From Siphonodentalium dalli (taxonomy: Eukaryota; Mollusca; Scaphopoda; Gadilida; Siphonodentaliidae), in assembly GCA_032622095.1 (NCBI GenBank), contig CP136069.1:246001-310000 (forward strand): a DNA stretch of 64,000 nucleotides, in the 5' to 3' direction. Of the stretch, positions 44,094 through 57,855 are shown in pieces (the stretch's first letter is position 1; every line of letters begins with the position of its first letter). The notes beneath the pieces are model-generated. The model did no database searches and was not told where the DNA came from. It was given only the letters and a program-made list of their open reading frames with translations. The translations under genes were made by a program, and so were the position numbers.

Positions 44094-44171
44094 ATGATGT
44101 TTGCATGTTTCTATGTGTTTATCGTTGTTATCGCAAATGGAATAATTGGCTATACGTCGTCATTACGTTAG
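44094..44171 (+). CDS. 25-residue secretory-leader-like frame (unit 2)
   Basis: Same frame as 38944 starting one Met later and ending SSLR. The promoter-like region is deleted (GAATATAAAC joins AATATACAAATTG), so expression from its own TATA is not possible here. Confidence 0.22.
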   Translation: MMFACFYVFIVVIANGIIGYTSSLR

Positions 44172-44477
44172 TAGAAATATACACCATATAACGAAGTCTT
44201 GTGTGATCAAATTAATGTAATGTTTGTATTTTGTTTGGTTGTATATGATATGCAGTGCGTTGAAGATGCGAAAGAAAATACAAAAGTGAAATGCACGCAC
44301 GCAGATAGCTCATGACACACTATACACGATAAAATGATAATTTACCACACACCATGGGCTACACAATTTACGAATAGGTGGGTTTATATTAAAATCCAAG
44401 TTATTTGCTTTATAACGGCTCCGATATGAACTCATACCAATATAGCACTCTGGAAATGATTGTTGGAATTCGACGGG

Positions 44478-44549
44478 CGTTCTATCAGTTCTCTGGTAGA
44501 GGAATGAGACTGGCCCGCGGCAAGACGGGTGTATTCGAATCGGAGGTAG
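44478..44549 (+). repeat. tRNA-like module 2 (unit 2)
   Basis: Copy of 39331 with AGAGGAATGAGAC in place of AGAGCATTGAGAC. Confidence 0.45.
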
Positions 44550-44850
44550 GTTCCATCCCACGGAGGATGGGGTAGCCGGAGGAAGGAGAGAGGGGAGTGA
44601 CAAATTTTTGGCGTATATATAGATAATATATATTATATATATAAGCGGAATTATTTTGAAGAGCTCTTTTCACTTGACTGAGAAAAAAATAATGTTCTAA
44701 GTCCAAAAGTTTTGGTTGAAATATTGGAGCCTTTTTCAAAAAGTGAAAACAAAATGAACGACTTTTCTGGGACAGGTCGATTTGGATCCGTTTTGGACTC
44801 TGGATTTCCCAAAAGTCATCTCCGTTTCGCGTGTAGCATAATCTGAATCT

Positions 44851-45473
44851 TCGGAGGAGATGTGTTATCAAGCACATGGGCCCAAATTGCAAACTTTGAG
44901 GGCCCGTAACTCTTGCATTTCTTCTCGGATTTCAAAAATCCTTTCCGGTATGAGTTTGTTTTCGTTCGGGAAATACATAAACTTAAATATATGAATGTCA
45001 ATCAAAATTTTATTTTGCAAACAATTTGCCCCCCACCCCAGTGTCAAAATATATGTCCGACCCTGTCAAAATTTCCTTCTCTGACTAAACTGACAACGGT
45101 CAACACGACTATGAAAACCACATGCAGTTATCTGGAATGATACAAGAGGACAACAGAGTACAATCAAATAGAGGTTTGCCAACTATGGGCGGTAACTCCT
45201 CAGGGAAAGCGCGGACACAAGTTCTGAAGCCCGTGGGCAGTAGGGCATATCGAGATGTGTATACAGTCCAATTTTCGATGCTCTGCTCCTTATAATTTCC
45301 GAGATAATAAAATGACATTTTTTCATATAAAGGGAGATAACTCCACGGGGTAAATGCGGACAATATCCGTTATGAGCCAAAGGCATAGAACTCATTTACC
45401 CCAACATACTTACCAAACTTGAGTTTTCTAGTACTAATACATTCCGAGATTTGGGCGTTGAAAAATACTGTAG

Positions 45474-45520
<47 letters not shown>

Positions 45521-47230
45521 AAAATAATCGAAAAAGGGCCATAACTCTGTTAAAAGATATTGGACCAACATCCGGATACCATTATTTTTAGTAGACCTTA
45601 GATGCCTTCATTCGCTAGAGATTTCGCGGTCCTCCTCCCATTAGTTTCTGAGTATTTCCAATTAAACAGAAAACGGCCGCAGTAGAAAAACAATATACTT
45701 CCTTGGTTACACCATGGAAGTATAATAATAGGATCAATCATGAGTGGAAAGAATCGCAGTTTATGGACGGAAAATATGAAGTATGGTGATTATATGTTGT
45801 CCTAATATGTGTAGGTTGATCTCAAGTGTTTGGACGTGACCCCACCCCTGCCTCGAAATTGGGTGACGGGATTGGGAAAACATCAACCCCTGGCACAAAC
45901 TGCTAAGTTTGAGGCCCCGTAACTTCGTCAGTTTCCAACGGATTTTAAAGTTGTTTCCAGTTTTGTGATTTGCGGCTGACATAGATTGCATAGTATAAAT
46001 TTCATCTGATTTGGATACGGATAACACTTTGATTATTGGAAAGCATATGGGCCCAAATTCAAACTTGTACGGCCAAAATCTCCGCCATTTTCCAACGTAT
46101 TTACGATCTGTGTTCAGCTTCGAGATCGGCTGATGTTGCAGATATTATATTCCAAGTTTCATCTGATTCCGAGAAGAATTAAAATTCGGCACCACGGACC
46201 ACCCCTCCCCAGACCCACAATAATGAACCGACACTGGCAACATTTGGCCCACCGCGTGCCGTCTCCAGTCCGTACGCATTTTCGTATCAGATGACATCCT
46301 ATGTTCGATATCTTCGGAGGAGATGTGTTATCAAGCACATGGGCCCAAAATTGCAAAGTTTGAGGGCCCGCGATTCTTTTAGTTTTCGATGGATTTTCGA
46401 AATTCGTCCAGTTTCTAGATCGGCTGATGTTGCAGATGTTATATTCCAAGTTTCATCTGATTCCGAGAAGAATTAAAAATTGGTACCACGGACCACCCCT
46501 CCCCAGACCCACAATAATGAACCGACACTGGCAAAATTTGGCCCACCGCGTGCCCTCTTCCGTCCGCACACGTTGGCGTATCAGCTGACATCCAAACTTC
46601 GACATCTTCGGAGGAGATGTGTTATCAAGCACATGGGCCCAAATTGCAAACTTTGAGGGCCCGTAACTCTTGCATTTCTTCTCGGATTTCAAAAATCCTT
46701 TCCGGTATGAGTTTGTTTTCGTTCGGGAAATACATAAACTTAAATATATGAATGTCAATCAAAATTTTATTTTGCAAACAATTTGCCCCCCACCCCAGTG
46801 TCAAAATATATGTCCGACCCTGTCAAAATTTCCTTCTCTGACTAAACTGACAACGGTCAACACGACTATGAAAACCACATGCAGTTATCTGGAATGATAC
46901 AAGAGGACAACAGAGTACAATCAAATAGAGGTTTGCCAACTATGGGCGGTAACTCCTCAGGGAAAGCGCGGACACAAGTTCTGAAGCCCGTGGGCAGTAG
47001 GGCATATCGAGATGTGTATACAGTCCAATTTTCGATGCTCTGCTCCTTATAATTTCCGAGATAATAAAATGACATTTTTTCATATAAAGGGAGATAACTC
47101 CACGGGGTAAATGCGGACAATATCCGTTATGAGCCAAAGGCATAGAACTCATTTACCCCAACATACTTACCAAACTTGAGTTTTCTAGTACTAATACATT
47201 CCGAGATTTGGGCGTTGAAAAATACTGTAG

Positions 47231-47274
<44 letters not shown>

Positions 47275-48984
47275 AAAATAATCGAAAAAGGGCCATAACT
47301 CTGTTAAAAGATATTGGACCAACATCCGGATACCATTATTTTTAGTAGACCTTAGATGCCTTCATTCGCTAGAGATTTCGCGGTCCTCCTCCCATTAGTT
47401 TCTGAGTATTTCCAATTAAACAGAAAACGGCCGCAGTAGAAAAACAATATACTTCCTTGGTTACACCATGGAAGTATAATAATAGGATCAATCATGAGTG
47501 GAAAGAATCGCAGTTTATGGACGGAAAATATGAAGTATGGTGATTATATGTTGTCCTAATATGTGTAGGTTGATCTCAAGTGTTTGGACGTGACCCCACC
47601 CCTGCCTCGAAATTGGGTGACGGGATTGGGAAAACATCAACCCCTGGCACAAACTGCTAAGTTTGAGGCCCCGTAACTTCGTCAGTTTCCAACGGATTTT
47701 AAAGTTGTTTCCAGTTTTGTGATTTGCGGCTGACATAGATTGCATAGTATAAATTTCATCTGATTTGGATACGGATAACACTTTGATTATTGGAAAGCAT
47801 ATGGGCCCAAATTCAAACTTGTACGGCCAAAATCTCCGCCATTTTCCAACGTATTTACGATCTGTGTTCAGCTTCGAGATCGGCTGATGTTGCAGATATT
47901 ATATTCCAAGTTTCATCTGATTCCGAGAAGAATTAAAATTCGGCACCACGGACCACCCCTCCCCAGACCCACAATAATGAACCGACACTGGCAACATTTG
48001 GCCCACCGCGTGCCGTCTCCAGTCCGTACGCATTTTCGTATCCGATGACATCCTATGTTCGATATCTTCGGAGGAGATGTGTTATCAAGCACATGGGCCC
48101 AAAATTGCAAAGTTTGAGGGCCCGCGATTCTTTTAGTTTTCGATGGATTTTCGAAATTCGTCCAGTTTCTAGATCGGCTGATGTTGCAGATGTTATATTC
48201 CAAGTTTCATCTGATTCCGAGAAGAATTAAAAATTGGTACCACGGACCACCCCTCCCCAGACCCACAATAATGAACCGACACTGGCAAAATTTGGCCCAC
48301 CGCGTGCCCTCTTCCGTCCGCACACGTTGGCGTATCAGCTGACATCCAAACTTCGACATCTTCGGAGGAGATGTGTTATCAAGCACATGGGCCCAAATTG
48401 CAAACTTTGAGGGCCCGTAACTCTTGCATTTCTTCTCGGATTTCAAAAATCCTTTCCGGTATGAGTTTGTTTTCGTTCGGGAAATACATAAACTTAAATA
48501 TATGAATGTCAATCAAAATTTTATTTTGCAAACAATTTGCCCCCCACCCCAGTGTCAAAATATATGTCCGACCCTGTCAAAATTTCCTTCTCTGACTAAA
48601 CTGACAACGGTCAACACGACTATGAAAACCACATGCAGTTATCTGGAATGATACAAGAGGACAACAGAGTACAATCAAATAGAGGTTTGCCAACTATGGG
48701 CGGTAACTCCTCAGGGAAAGCGCGGACACAAGTTCTGAAGCCCGTGGGCAGTAGGGCATATCGAGATGTGTATACAGTCCAATTTTCGATGCTCTGCTCC
48801 TTATAATTTCCGAGATAATAAAATGACATTTTTTCATATAAAGGGAGATAACTCCACGGGGTAAATGCGGACAATATCCGTTATGAGCCAAAGGCATAGA
48901 ACTCATTTACCCCAACATACTTACCAAACTTGAGTTTTCTAGTACTAATACATTCCGAGATTTGGGCGTTGAAAAATACTGTAG

Positions 48985-49028
<44 letters not shown>

Positions 49029-50754
49029 AAAATAATCGAAAAAGGGCCATAACTCTGTTAAAAGATATTGGACCAACATCCGGATACCATTATTTTTAGT
49101 AGACCTTAGATGCCTTCATTCGCTAGAGATTTCGCGGTCCTCCTCCCATTAGTTTCTGAGTATTTCCAATTAAACAGAAAACGGCCGCAGTAGAAAAACA
49201 ATATACTTCCTTGGTTACACCATGGAAGTATAATAATAGGATCAATCATGAGTGGAAAGAATCGCAGTTTATGGACGGAAAATATGAAGTATGGTGATTA
49301 TATGTTGTCCTAATATGTGTAGGTTGATCTCAAGTGTTTGGACGTGACCCCACCCCTGCCTCGAAATTGGGTGACGGGATTGGGAAAACATCAACCCCTG
49401 GCACAAACTGCTAAGTTTGAGGCCCCGTAACTTCGTCAGTTTCCAACGGATTTTAAAGTTGTTTCCAGTTTTGTGATTTGCGGCTGACATAGATTGCATA
49501 GTATAAATTTCATCTGATTTGGATACGGATAACACTTTGATTATTGGAAAGCATATGGGCCCAAATTCAAACTTGTACGGCCAAAATCTCCGCCATTTTC
49601 CAACGTATTTACGATCTGTGTTCAGCTTCGAGATCGGCTGATGTTGCAGATATTATATTCCAAGTTTCATCTGATTCCGAGAAGAATTAAAATTCGGCAC
49701 CACGGACCACCCCTCCCCAGACCCACAATAATGAACCGACACTGGCAACATTTGGCCCACCGCGTGCCGTCTCCAGTCCGTACGCATTTTCGTATCAGAT
49801 GACATCCTATGTTCGATATCTTCGGAGGAGATGTGTTATCAAGCACATGGGCCCAAAATTGCAAAGTTTGAGGGCCCGCGATTCTTTTAGTTTTCGATGG
49901 ATTTTCGAAATTCGTCCAGTTTCTAGATCGGCTGATGTTGCAGATGTTATATTCCAAGTTTCATCTGATTCCGAGAAGAATTAAAAATTGGTACCACGGA
50001 CCACCCCTCCCCAGACCCACAATAATGAACCGACACTGGCAAAATTTGGCCCACCGCGTGCCCTCTTCCGTCCGCACACGTTGGCGTATCAGCTGACATC
50101 CAAACTTCGACATCTTCGGAGGAGATGTGTTATCAAGCACATGGGCCCAAATTGCAAACTTTGAGGGCCCGTAACTCTTGCATTTCTTCTCGGATTTCAA
50201 AAATCCTTTCCGGTATGAGTTTGTTTTCGTTCGGGAAATACATAAACTTAAATATATGAATGTCAATCAAAATTTTATTTTGCAAACAATTTGCCCCCCA
50301 CCCCAGTGTCAAAATATATGTCCGACCCTGTCAAAATTTCCTTCTCTGACTAAACTGACAACGGTCAACACGACTATGAAAACCACATGCAGTTATCTGG
50401 AATGATACAAGAGGACAACAGAGTACAATCAAATAGAGGTTTGCCAACTATGGGCGGTAACTCCTCAGGGAAAGCGCGGACACAAGTTCTGAAGCCCGTG
50501 GGCAGTAGGGCATATCGAGATGTGTATACAGTCCAATTTTCGATGCTCTGCTCCTTATAATTTCCGAGATAATAAAATGACATTTTTTCATATAAAGGGA
50601 GATAACTCCACGGGGTAAATGCGGACAATATCCGTTATGAGCCAAAGGCATAGAACTCATTTACCCCAACATACTTACCAAACTTGAGTTTTCTAGTACT
50701 AATACATTCCGAGATTTGGGCGTTGAAAAATACTGTAGTATAATAATAATAATA
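44851..50754 (+). repeat. 1754-bp sub-repeat, 3.4 near-identical tandem copies (unit 2)
   Basis: Copies start at 44851 (1757 bp), 46608 (1754), 48362 (1754) and 50116 (638, cut off). The 3-bp length difference is one TAA in the internal (TAA)n tract. Comparing copies 46608-48361 and 48362-50115 shows almost no substitutions; one clear difference is CGTATCAG against CGTATCCG near 48036. Each copy includes two ~294-bp internal repeats, (TAA)n and the GGAAGTAT hairpin. Confidence 0.95.
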
Positions 50755-51946
50755 ACTAGAGGTCAGATTCCATGGAATCAGATATACTTCCATGGTATTC
50801 CATCCCATCCCATCCCGTCCCGACCTGACCTTCAAAATGGTCAATCGAAGGTCAAATCGGGTAAAACATGCGGATTTCCACGAAATTTGATACCTAGGGG
50901 TACTTTTGTCCGGGGAGTCTTTTGGGCGGGTCAAGTCGTGACCCCGACCTGACATTGACATTCGAAATGGTAAGTTCAAGGTCAAATCGAGTAAAACGAT
51001 CGGATTTCGACGAAATTTTATACCTAGGAAAACTTTTGTCCGGGGAGTGTTTTGGACAGGTCAAATCGTGACAATAGGTTACTTTTACAGTAGAGCGGAC
51101 ATACCTATATAGTATATCGGTGAGCATATTCATGCATTTGCCTTGCTTCTTGCTAAGTCCGTTTGAATTTGCGTCATGAAGAGAGGGTTTGAATTTGAGT
51201 AATATATATCACCCGTCACAACGTTATACGCTACCAGGGTTAAACCGTTCAATATAAATTATTAAAAAGTGTACTAATCTTGCGTATATATACTACTTAT
51301 CACATCCACTCATCGAAAAGTTTTTATCTCAATATATGATTTTCGGAGTAATTTTGCCCATTTGATCTTCGGTGGAATTTTCCAAATCTGAACCCACCCG
51401 ACACAAACACTCCCTTGAGCAGGTTGCGTTTATATTAGAGGGGTCAAATTTTAGAGTCATACCTACAGTATACCGGCTTATGTACCACCGCATTAAACTC
51501 GCTCCTACATCGGCCCGTTTGGATTTGGGGCTAAAAATCGGCTAGTGATAGACTACAGAAGTATACATATTTATGATATATAGCGTTGTCACGAGTAAAC
51601 CGTTCCATCTGAAAATTAGAAAATTGCGCTCTAGATGCGCGTGAACACTAGCTATCAGATGTACTCGTCAAAAAAAATTATCTCGATGTTTGAATTTGAA
51701 GTATAGCGGTCAAGATTTGGGGGGGGGCGTGAATAGAATATCCAAATGTACCTGCTACATTACCTTGCTCTTTAATTAGCCCTTTTGGATTTGGTGGGAA
51801 GAATAGGTGCATTTTCCTGTTCCCCGTATAGCGGAAAGGGGTATATATATATAGTCACGCATTTCAATCAGTTTGGATATACAGTTTAAATATACACAGT
51901 TATATGCCTATATATTTAATACTAATATATTTTCTTATAAATTAAC

Positions 51947-52026
51947 AGCGCAGTCCGTAGACCAGCGGTGAGAGCGTCAAACCCTCAGTTTGTGTTTTAT
52001 TGCCACGTGAGTTCGAATCCCGTCAA
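51947..52026 (+). repeat. tRNA-like module 1a (unit 3)
   Basis: The box A region is mutated (CCGTAGACCAGCGGTGAGAG); box B GAGTTCGAATCCCGTC is kept. Confidence 0.5.
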
Positions 52027-52218
52027 ATTATCTTTTTTTATTTTTTATTTTTAACATGTTTTGGTGTATTTTAATCATCAAATACGAATAATACCAAACT
52101 AAAGATAATGTAAAGATGCTTTTTATATTCGATTTCAATCAATTTGAATATAAAGTTTAAATATACACAGTTATATGCCTATATATTTAATACTAATATA
52201 TTTTCTTATAAATTAACA

Positions 52219-52298
52219 GCGCAGTGCGTAGCCCAGAGGTGAGAGCGTCAAACCTTCAGTTTGTGTTTTATTGCGACGTGAGTTCGAATCCCGTCAAA
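52219..52298 (+). repeat. tRNA-like module 1b (unit 3)
   Basis: GCGTAGCCCAGAGGTGAGAG and GAGTTCGAATCCCGTC. Confidence 0.5.
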
Positions 52299-52660
52299 TT
52301 ATCTTTTTGTATTTTTTATTTTTAACATGTTTTGGTGTATTTTAATCATCAAATACGAATAATACCGAACTAAAGATAATGTAAAATGTGTTATTGAATC
52401 GGATATAAAACAATAAACACGTGGGTCGGTTTTCGCATATATAACATGAAGCGCGCTTAATGAACGTTCGGTCCGAAGAATATAATGAGTGATTAACAAC
52501 AACACACAAATAGTTTGAACGTAATCGAACAGAAAAGAGCGTTCTCTATAAGTAGATTCCTTTATGGTAGGAATAATGAGCGGTTGTTTCACGTTTGCTT
52601 TTTTGACAAGACTTAAATGACGGAGTACGAAACTATCAGTGGTGTTTTAGTTTGCGAAAG

Positions 52661-52668
52661 TATAAAAG
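52661..52668 (+). promoter_or_regulatory. TATA box candidate (unit 3)
   Basis: TATAAAAG, 112 bases before the ATG at 52773; paralog of 38835. Confidence 0.4.
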
Positions 52669-52772
52669 GAGTCATTTCCAATTCGGCAGACATATACTCA
52701 CGGAAAGAATTGAATGTCTATCAGCAGTATACTACGGTTTATAACAATATACAAATTGATCTTACGAAACTG

Positions 52773-52850
52773 ATGATGTTTGCATGTTTCTATGTGTTTA
52801 TCGTTGTTATCGCAAACGGAATAATTGGCTATACGTCGTCATTACGTTAG
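52773..52850 (+). CDS. 25-residue secretory-leader-like frame (unit 3)
   Basis: MMFACFYVFIVVIANGIIGY then TSSLR and a stop. In this unit an upstream ATG at 52617 extends the frame to 77 codons. The paralogous stretch in unit 1 has a stop (ATATACTAACGG), so the extension is probably fortuitous and the downstream Met is preferred. Confidence 0.3.
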   Translation: MMFACFYVFIVVIANGIIGYTSSLR

Positions 52851-53158
52851 TAGAAATATACACCGTATAACGAAGGCTTGTTTGACCAAATTAATGTAAT
52901 GTTTGTATTTTGTTTGGTTGTATATGATATGCAATGCGTTGAAGATGCGAAAGAAAATACAAAAGTGATATGCACGCACGCAGATAGCTCATGACACACT
53001 CTACACGATAAAATGATAATTTACCACACACCATGGGCTACACAATTTACGAATAGGTGGGTTTATATTAAAATCCAAGTTATTTGCTTTATAACGGCTC
53101 CGATATGTACTCATACCAATATACCACTCTGGAAATGATTGTTGGAATTCGACGGGCG

Positions 53159-53230
53159 TTCTATCAGTTCTATGGTAGACGATTGAGACTGGTCCGCGGC
53201 AAGACGGGTGTATTCGAATCGGAGGTAGGT
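53159..53230 (+). repeat. tRNA-like module 2 (unit 3)
   Basis: Copy of 39331 with TATGGTAGACGATTGAGAC in the box A region. Confidence 0.45.
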
Positions 53231-53639
53231 TCCATCCCACGGGGGATGGGGTAGCCGGAGGAAGGAGAGAGGGGAGTGACAAATTTTTGGCGTATATATA
53301 GATAATATATATTATATATATAAGCGGAATTATTTTGAAGAGCTCTTTTCACTTGACTGAGAAAAAAATAATGTTCTAAGTCCAAAAGTTTTGGTTGAAA
53401 TATTGGAGCCTTTTTCAAAAAGTGAAAACAAAATGAACGACTTTTCTGGAACAGGGCGATTTCGATCCGTTTTGGACTCTGGATTCCCCAAAAGTTATCT
53501 CCGTTTCGCGTGTAGCATAATATGACTTTTATGAATAAGTAACGGATAGTTTGGGGAATGAGATGTGAGCTTGTACAACATTCGTTCATAGTTCGCGAAT
53601 TACATTTGGATAGACATATTTCTGTTATATCCCAAATTT

Positions 53640-54300
53640 CATATGATTCGGAGAAGAATTAAAAATTGGTACCACAGACCACCCCTCCCCTGACCCACAC
53701 TACTGGACCGACACTTGCAAACTTTGAGGGCCCGTAACTCTTGCATTTCTTCTCGGATTACAAAAATCCTTTCCGGTATGGGTTTGTTTTCGTTCAGGGA
53801 ATCTACATACTTAAATAGATGAATGTCAATAATAAAAAAAAATTGCGAAAATATTGCCCCCACCCCAGTGTAAAAATATATGTCCAACCCTGTCAAATTT
53901 TCTTCCTCGGACTAAGCTGACAACGGTCAACACGACTACAAAAACCAAATACAGTTATCTGGAATGATACGGGAGGACAACAGAGTACAATAAAATAGAG
54001 GTTTGCCAACTATGGGCGGTAACTCTTCAGGGAAAGGGCGGACCCAAGTTTTTATGCCCGTGGGCAGTAGTGCATATCGAGATGTGCATACGGTCTAATT
54101 TTCGATGCTCTGCTTCTTATAATTTCCGAGATAATAAAATGACATTTTTTCAAATAAAGGGAGATAACTCCTCGGGGAAAACGCGGACAATATTCGTTAT
54201 GCGACGATGGCATACAAATCTTTGATCCCAAGATACGTACCAAGTTTTAGTGTGCTACTCCTGGTACTTTTCGAGTAATAAGGGTTGCAAAAGTGTCCAG

Positions 54301-54335
<35 letters not shown>

Positions 54336-56062
54336 AAAATAATCGAAAAAGGGCCATAACTCTGTCAAAATATATTGGACCAACATCCGGATAGCATTAT
54401 TTTTAGTAGACCTTAGATGCCTACATTCGCTAGAGATTTCGCGGTCCTCCTCCCATTAGTTTCTGAGTATTTCCAATTAAACAGAAAACGGCCGCAGTAG
54501 AAAAACAATATACTTCCTTGGTTACACCATGGAAGTATAATAATAGGATCAATCATGAGCTCAATAAATCGCAGTTAAGGGACGGAAAATATGAATTAGG
54601 ATGATTATATCTTTCCCTTAACATGTGTGGGTTGATCTCAAGTGTTTGGGAGTGACCCCACCCCTGCCTCGAAATTGGGTGACGGGATTGGGAAATAGTC
54701 AAACCCGGCCCAAAATGCGAATTTTGAGAGCCCGTAACTCCGTTATTTTCCAATGGATTTAAAAATTGTTTTGAGTATTGTAATCAGCTACTTACATTGA
54801 TTATTTGTTATAATTTTTGTCTGATTCAGAGACGAATAACATTTTGTTTATTGGAAAGAATACGGGCCCACATTCAAAGTTTGAGGGCCCAAATCTCCGC
54901 CATTTTTTAACGGATTTACAATCTGTTTTCAGTTTTATGATCAACGTGTATGGTATATGTTATATATCAAGTTTCATATGATTCGGAGACGAAATAAATT
55001 TTGGTACCCCGGACCACCCCTCCCCTGACCCACAACACTGAACCGACACTGGCAAAATTTGGCTCATCGCGTGCTCTCTTCAGACCGCACGCATTGGCGT
55101 ATCAGTTGACATCCAAAGTTTGACATCTTCGGAGGAGATGTGATCACAAGCATATGGGGCCAAATTTGCATTGTTTGAAGGCCCACAACTCTGACATTTT
55201 TCAATGGATTTTCGAAATTCTTTCAGTTTCTAGATCAGTTGGCGGTATGGATGTTATATTCCAAGTTTCATCCGATTCGGAGAAGAATACAAAATTGGTA
55301 CCCCGGACCACCCCTCCCCTGACCCACAACACTGAACCGACACTGGCAAAATTTGGCCCATCGCGTGCTCTCTTCAGACCGCACGCACTGGGATATCAGA
55401 CGACATCCAAAGTTCGACATCTTCGGAGGAGATAGGGTCACAAGCACATGGGACCGACACTTGCAAACTTTGAGGGCCCGTAACTCTTGCATTTCTTCTC
55501 GGATTACAAAAATCCTTTCCGGTATGGGTTTGTTTTCGTTCAGGGAATCTACATACTTAAATAGATGAATGTCAATAATAAAAAAAAATTGCGAAAATAT
55601 TGCCCCCACCCCAGTGTAAAAATATATGTCCAACCCTGTCAAATTTTCTTCCTCGGACTAAGCTGACAACGGTCAACACGACTACAAAAACCAAATACAG
55701 TTATCTGGAATGATACGGGAGGACAACAGAGTACAATAAAATAGAGGTTTGCCAACTATGGGCGGTAACTCTTCAGGGAAAGGGCGGACCCAAGTTTTTA
55801 TGCCCGTGGGCAGTAGTGCATATCGAGATGTGCATACGGTCTAATTTTCGATGCTCTGCTTCTTATAATTTCCGAGATAATAAAATGACATTTTTTCAAA
55901 TAAAGGGAGATAACTCCTCGGGGAAAACGCGGACAATATTCGTTATGCGACGATGGCATACAAATCTTTGATCCCAAGATACGTACCAAGTTTTAGTGTG
56001 CTACTCCTGGTACTTTTCGAGTAATAAGGGTTGCAAAAGTGTCCAGTATAATAATAATAATA
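53640..56062 (+). repeat. 1.75-kb sub-repeat, ~1.4 copies (unit 3)
   Basis: TTTATGCCCGTGGGCAGTAG is repeated at 54050 and 55796 (1746). The sub-repeat type matches units 0 and 4, not unit 2. Confidence 0.85.
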
Positions 56063-57272
56063 ACTAGAGGTCAGATTCCATGGAATCAGATATACTTCCA
56101 TGGTATTCCATCCCATCCCATCCCATCCCGACCTGACCTTGGTCTTCAAAATGGTCAATCGAAGGTCAAATCGGGTAAAACATGCGGATTTCCACGAAAT
56201 TTGATACCTAGGGGTACTTTTGTCCGGGGAGTCTTTTGGGCGGGTCAAGTCGTGACCCCGACCTGACATTGACATTCGAAATGGTAAGTTCAAGGTAAAA
56301 TCGAGTAAAACGATCGGATTTCGACGAAATTTTATACCTAGGAAAACTTTTGTCCGGGGAGTGTTTTGGACAGGTCAAATCGTGACAATAGGTTACTTTT
56401 ACAGTAGAGCGGACATACCTATATAGTATATCGGTGAGCATATTCATGCATTTGCCTTGCTTCTTGCTAAGTCCGTTTGAATTTGCGTCATGAAGAGAGG
56501 GTTTGAATTTGAGTAATATATATCACCCGTCACAACGTTATACGCTACCAGGGTTAAACCGTTCAATATAAATCATTAAAAAGTGTACTAATCTTGCGTT
56601 TATATACTACTTATCACATCCACTCATCGAAAAGTTTTTATCTCAATATATGATTTTCGGAGTAATTTTGCCCATTTGATCTTCGGTGGAATTTTCCAAA
56701 TCTGAACCCACCCGACACAAACACTCCCTTGAGCAGGTTGCGTTTATATTAGAGAGGTCAAATTTTAGAGTCATACCTACAGTATACCGGCTTATGTACC
56801 ACCGCATTAAACTCGCTCCTACATCGGCCCGTTTGGATTTGGGGCTAAAAATCGGCTAGTGATAGACTACAGAAGTATACATATTTATGATATATAGCGT
56901 TGTCACGAGTAAACCGTTCCGTTCCATCTGAAAATTAGAAAATTGCGCTCTAGATGCGCGTGAACACTAGCTATCAGATGTACTCGTCAACAAAAAAATT
57001 CTCGATGTTTGAATTTGAAGTATAGCGGTCAAGATTTGGGGGGGGGGGCGTGAATAGAATATCCAAATGTACCTGCTACGGCATTACCTTGCTCTTTAAT
57101 TAGCCCTTTTGGATTTGGTGGGAAGAATAGGTGCATTTTCCTGTTCCCCGTATAGCGGAAAGGGGTATATATATATATAGTCACGCATTTCAATCAGTTT
57201 GGATATAAAGTTTAAATATACACAGTTATATGCCTATATATTTAATACTAATATATTTTCTTATAAATTAAT

Positions 57273-57357
57273 AGCGCAGTGCGTAGCTGAGTGGTCAGAG
57301 CGTCAAACCTTCAGTTTGTGTTTTTATTGCGACGTGAGTTCGAATCCCGTCAAATTA
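57273..57357 (+). repeat. tRNA-like module 1a (unit 4)
   Basis: GCGTAGCTGAGTGGTCAGAG and GAGTTCGAATCCCGTC. Confidence 0.55.
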
Positions 57358-57544
57358 TCTTTTTTTATTTTTTATTTTTAACATGTTTTGGTGTATTTTA
57401 ATCATCAAATACGAATAATACCAAACTAAAGATAATGTAAAGATGCTTTTTATATTCGATTTCAATCAGTTTGGATATAAAGTTTAAATATACACAGTTA
57501 TATGCCTACATATTTAATACTAATATATTTTCTTATAAATTAAC

Positions 57545-57627
57545 AGCGCGCTGCGTAGCCGAGTGGAGAGAGCGTCAAACATTCAGTTTGTGTTTTATTG
57601 CGACGTGAGTTCGAATCCCGTCAAATT
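57545..57627 (+). repeat. tRNA-like module 1b (unit 4)
   Basis: GCGTAGCCGAGTGGAGAGAG and GAGTTCGAATCCCGTC, 272 bp after module 1a. Confidence 0.55.
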
Positions 57628-57777
57628 ATCTTTTTTTATTTTTTATTTTTAACATGTTTTGGTGTATTTTAATCATCAAATACGAATAATACCAAACTAA
57701 AGATAATGTAAAGATGCTTTTTATATTCGATAAATAACTAGAATATAAACAATATACAAATTGATCTTACGAAACTG

Positions 57778-57855
57778 ATGATGTTTGCATGTTTCTATGT
57801 GTTTATCGTTGTTATCGCAAATGGAATAATTGGCTATACGTCGTCATTACGTTAG
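57778..57855 (+). CDS. 25-residue secretory-leader-like frame (unit 4)
   Basis: Identical frame to 44094 with the same upstream deletion. Confidence 0.22.
   Translation: MMFACFYVFIVVIANGIIGYTSSLR

Larger units (their letters stand above)
42380..50754 (+). repeat. Macro-unit 2 (8.4 kb)
   Basis: Leader, two tRNA-like modules 1 spaced 273 bp apart, a shortened leader-peptide region without TATA, tRNA-like module 2 (44478), then 3.4 copies of a distinct 1754-bp sub-repeat type. Confidence 0.88.
50755..56062 (+). repeat. Macro-unit 3 (5.3 kb)
   Basis: Leader, two tRNA-like modules 1 spaced 272 bp apart, a complete TATA and leader-peptide region, tRNA-like module 2, and 1.4 sub-repeats (period 1746). 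The first sub-repeat copy has an internal deletion near 53700. Confidence 0.88.

Noticed and set aside
52617-52850. 77-residue frame starting upstream of the leader-peptide
   Set aside because: The paralogous sequence in unit 1 has a stop within it, and a TATA box lies inside the frame, so the downstream ATG is the better start.
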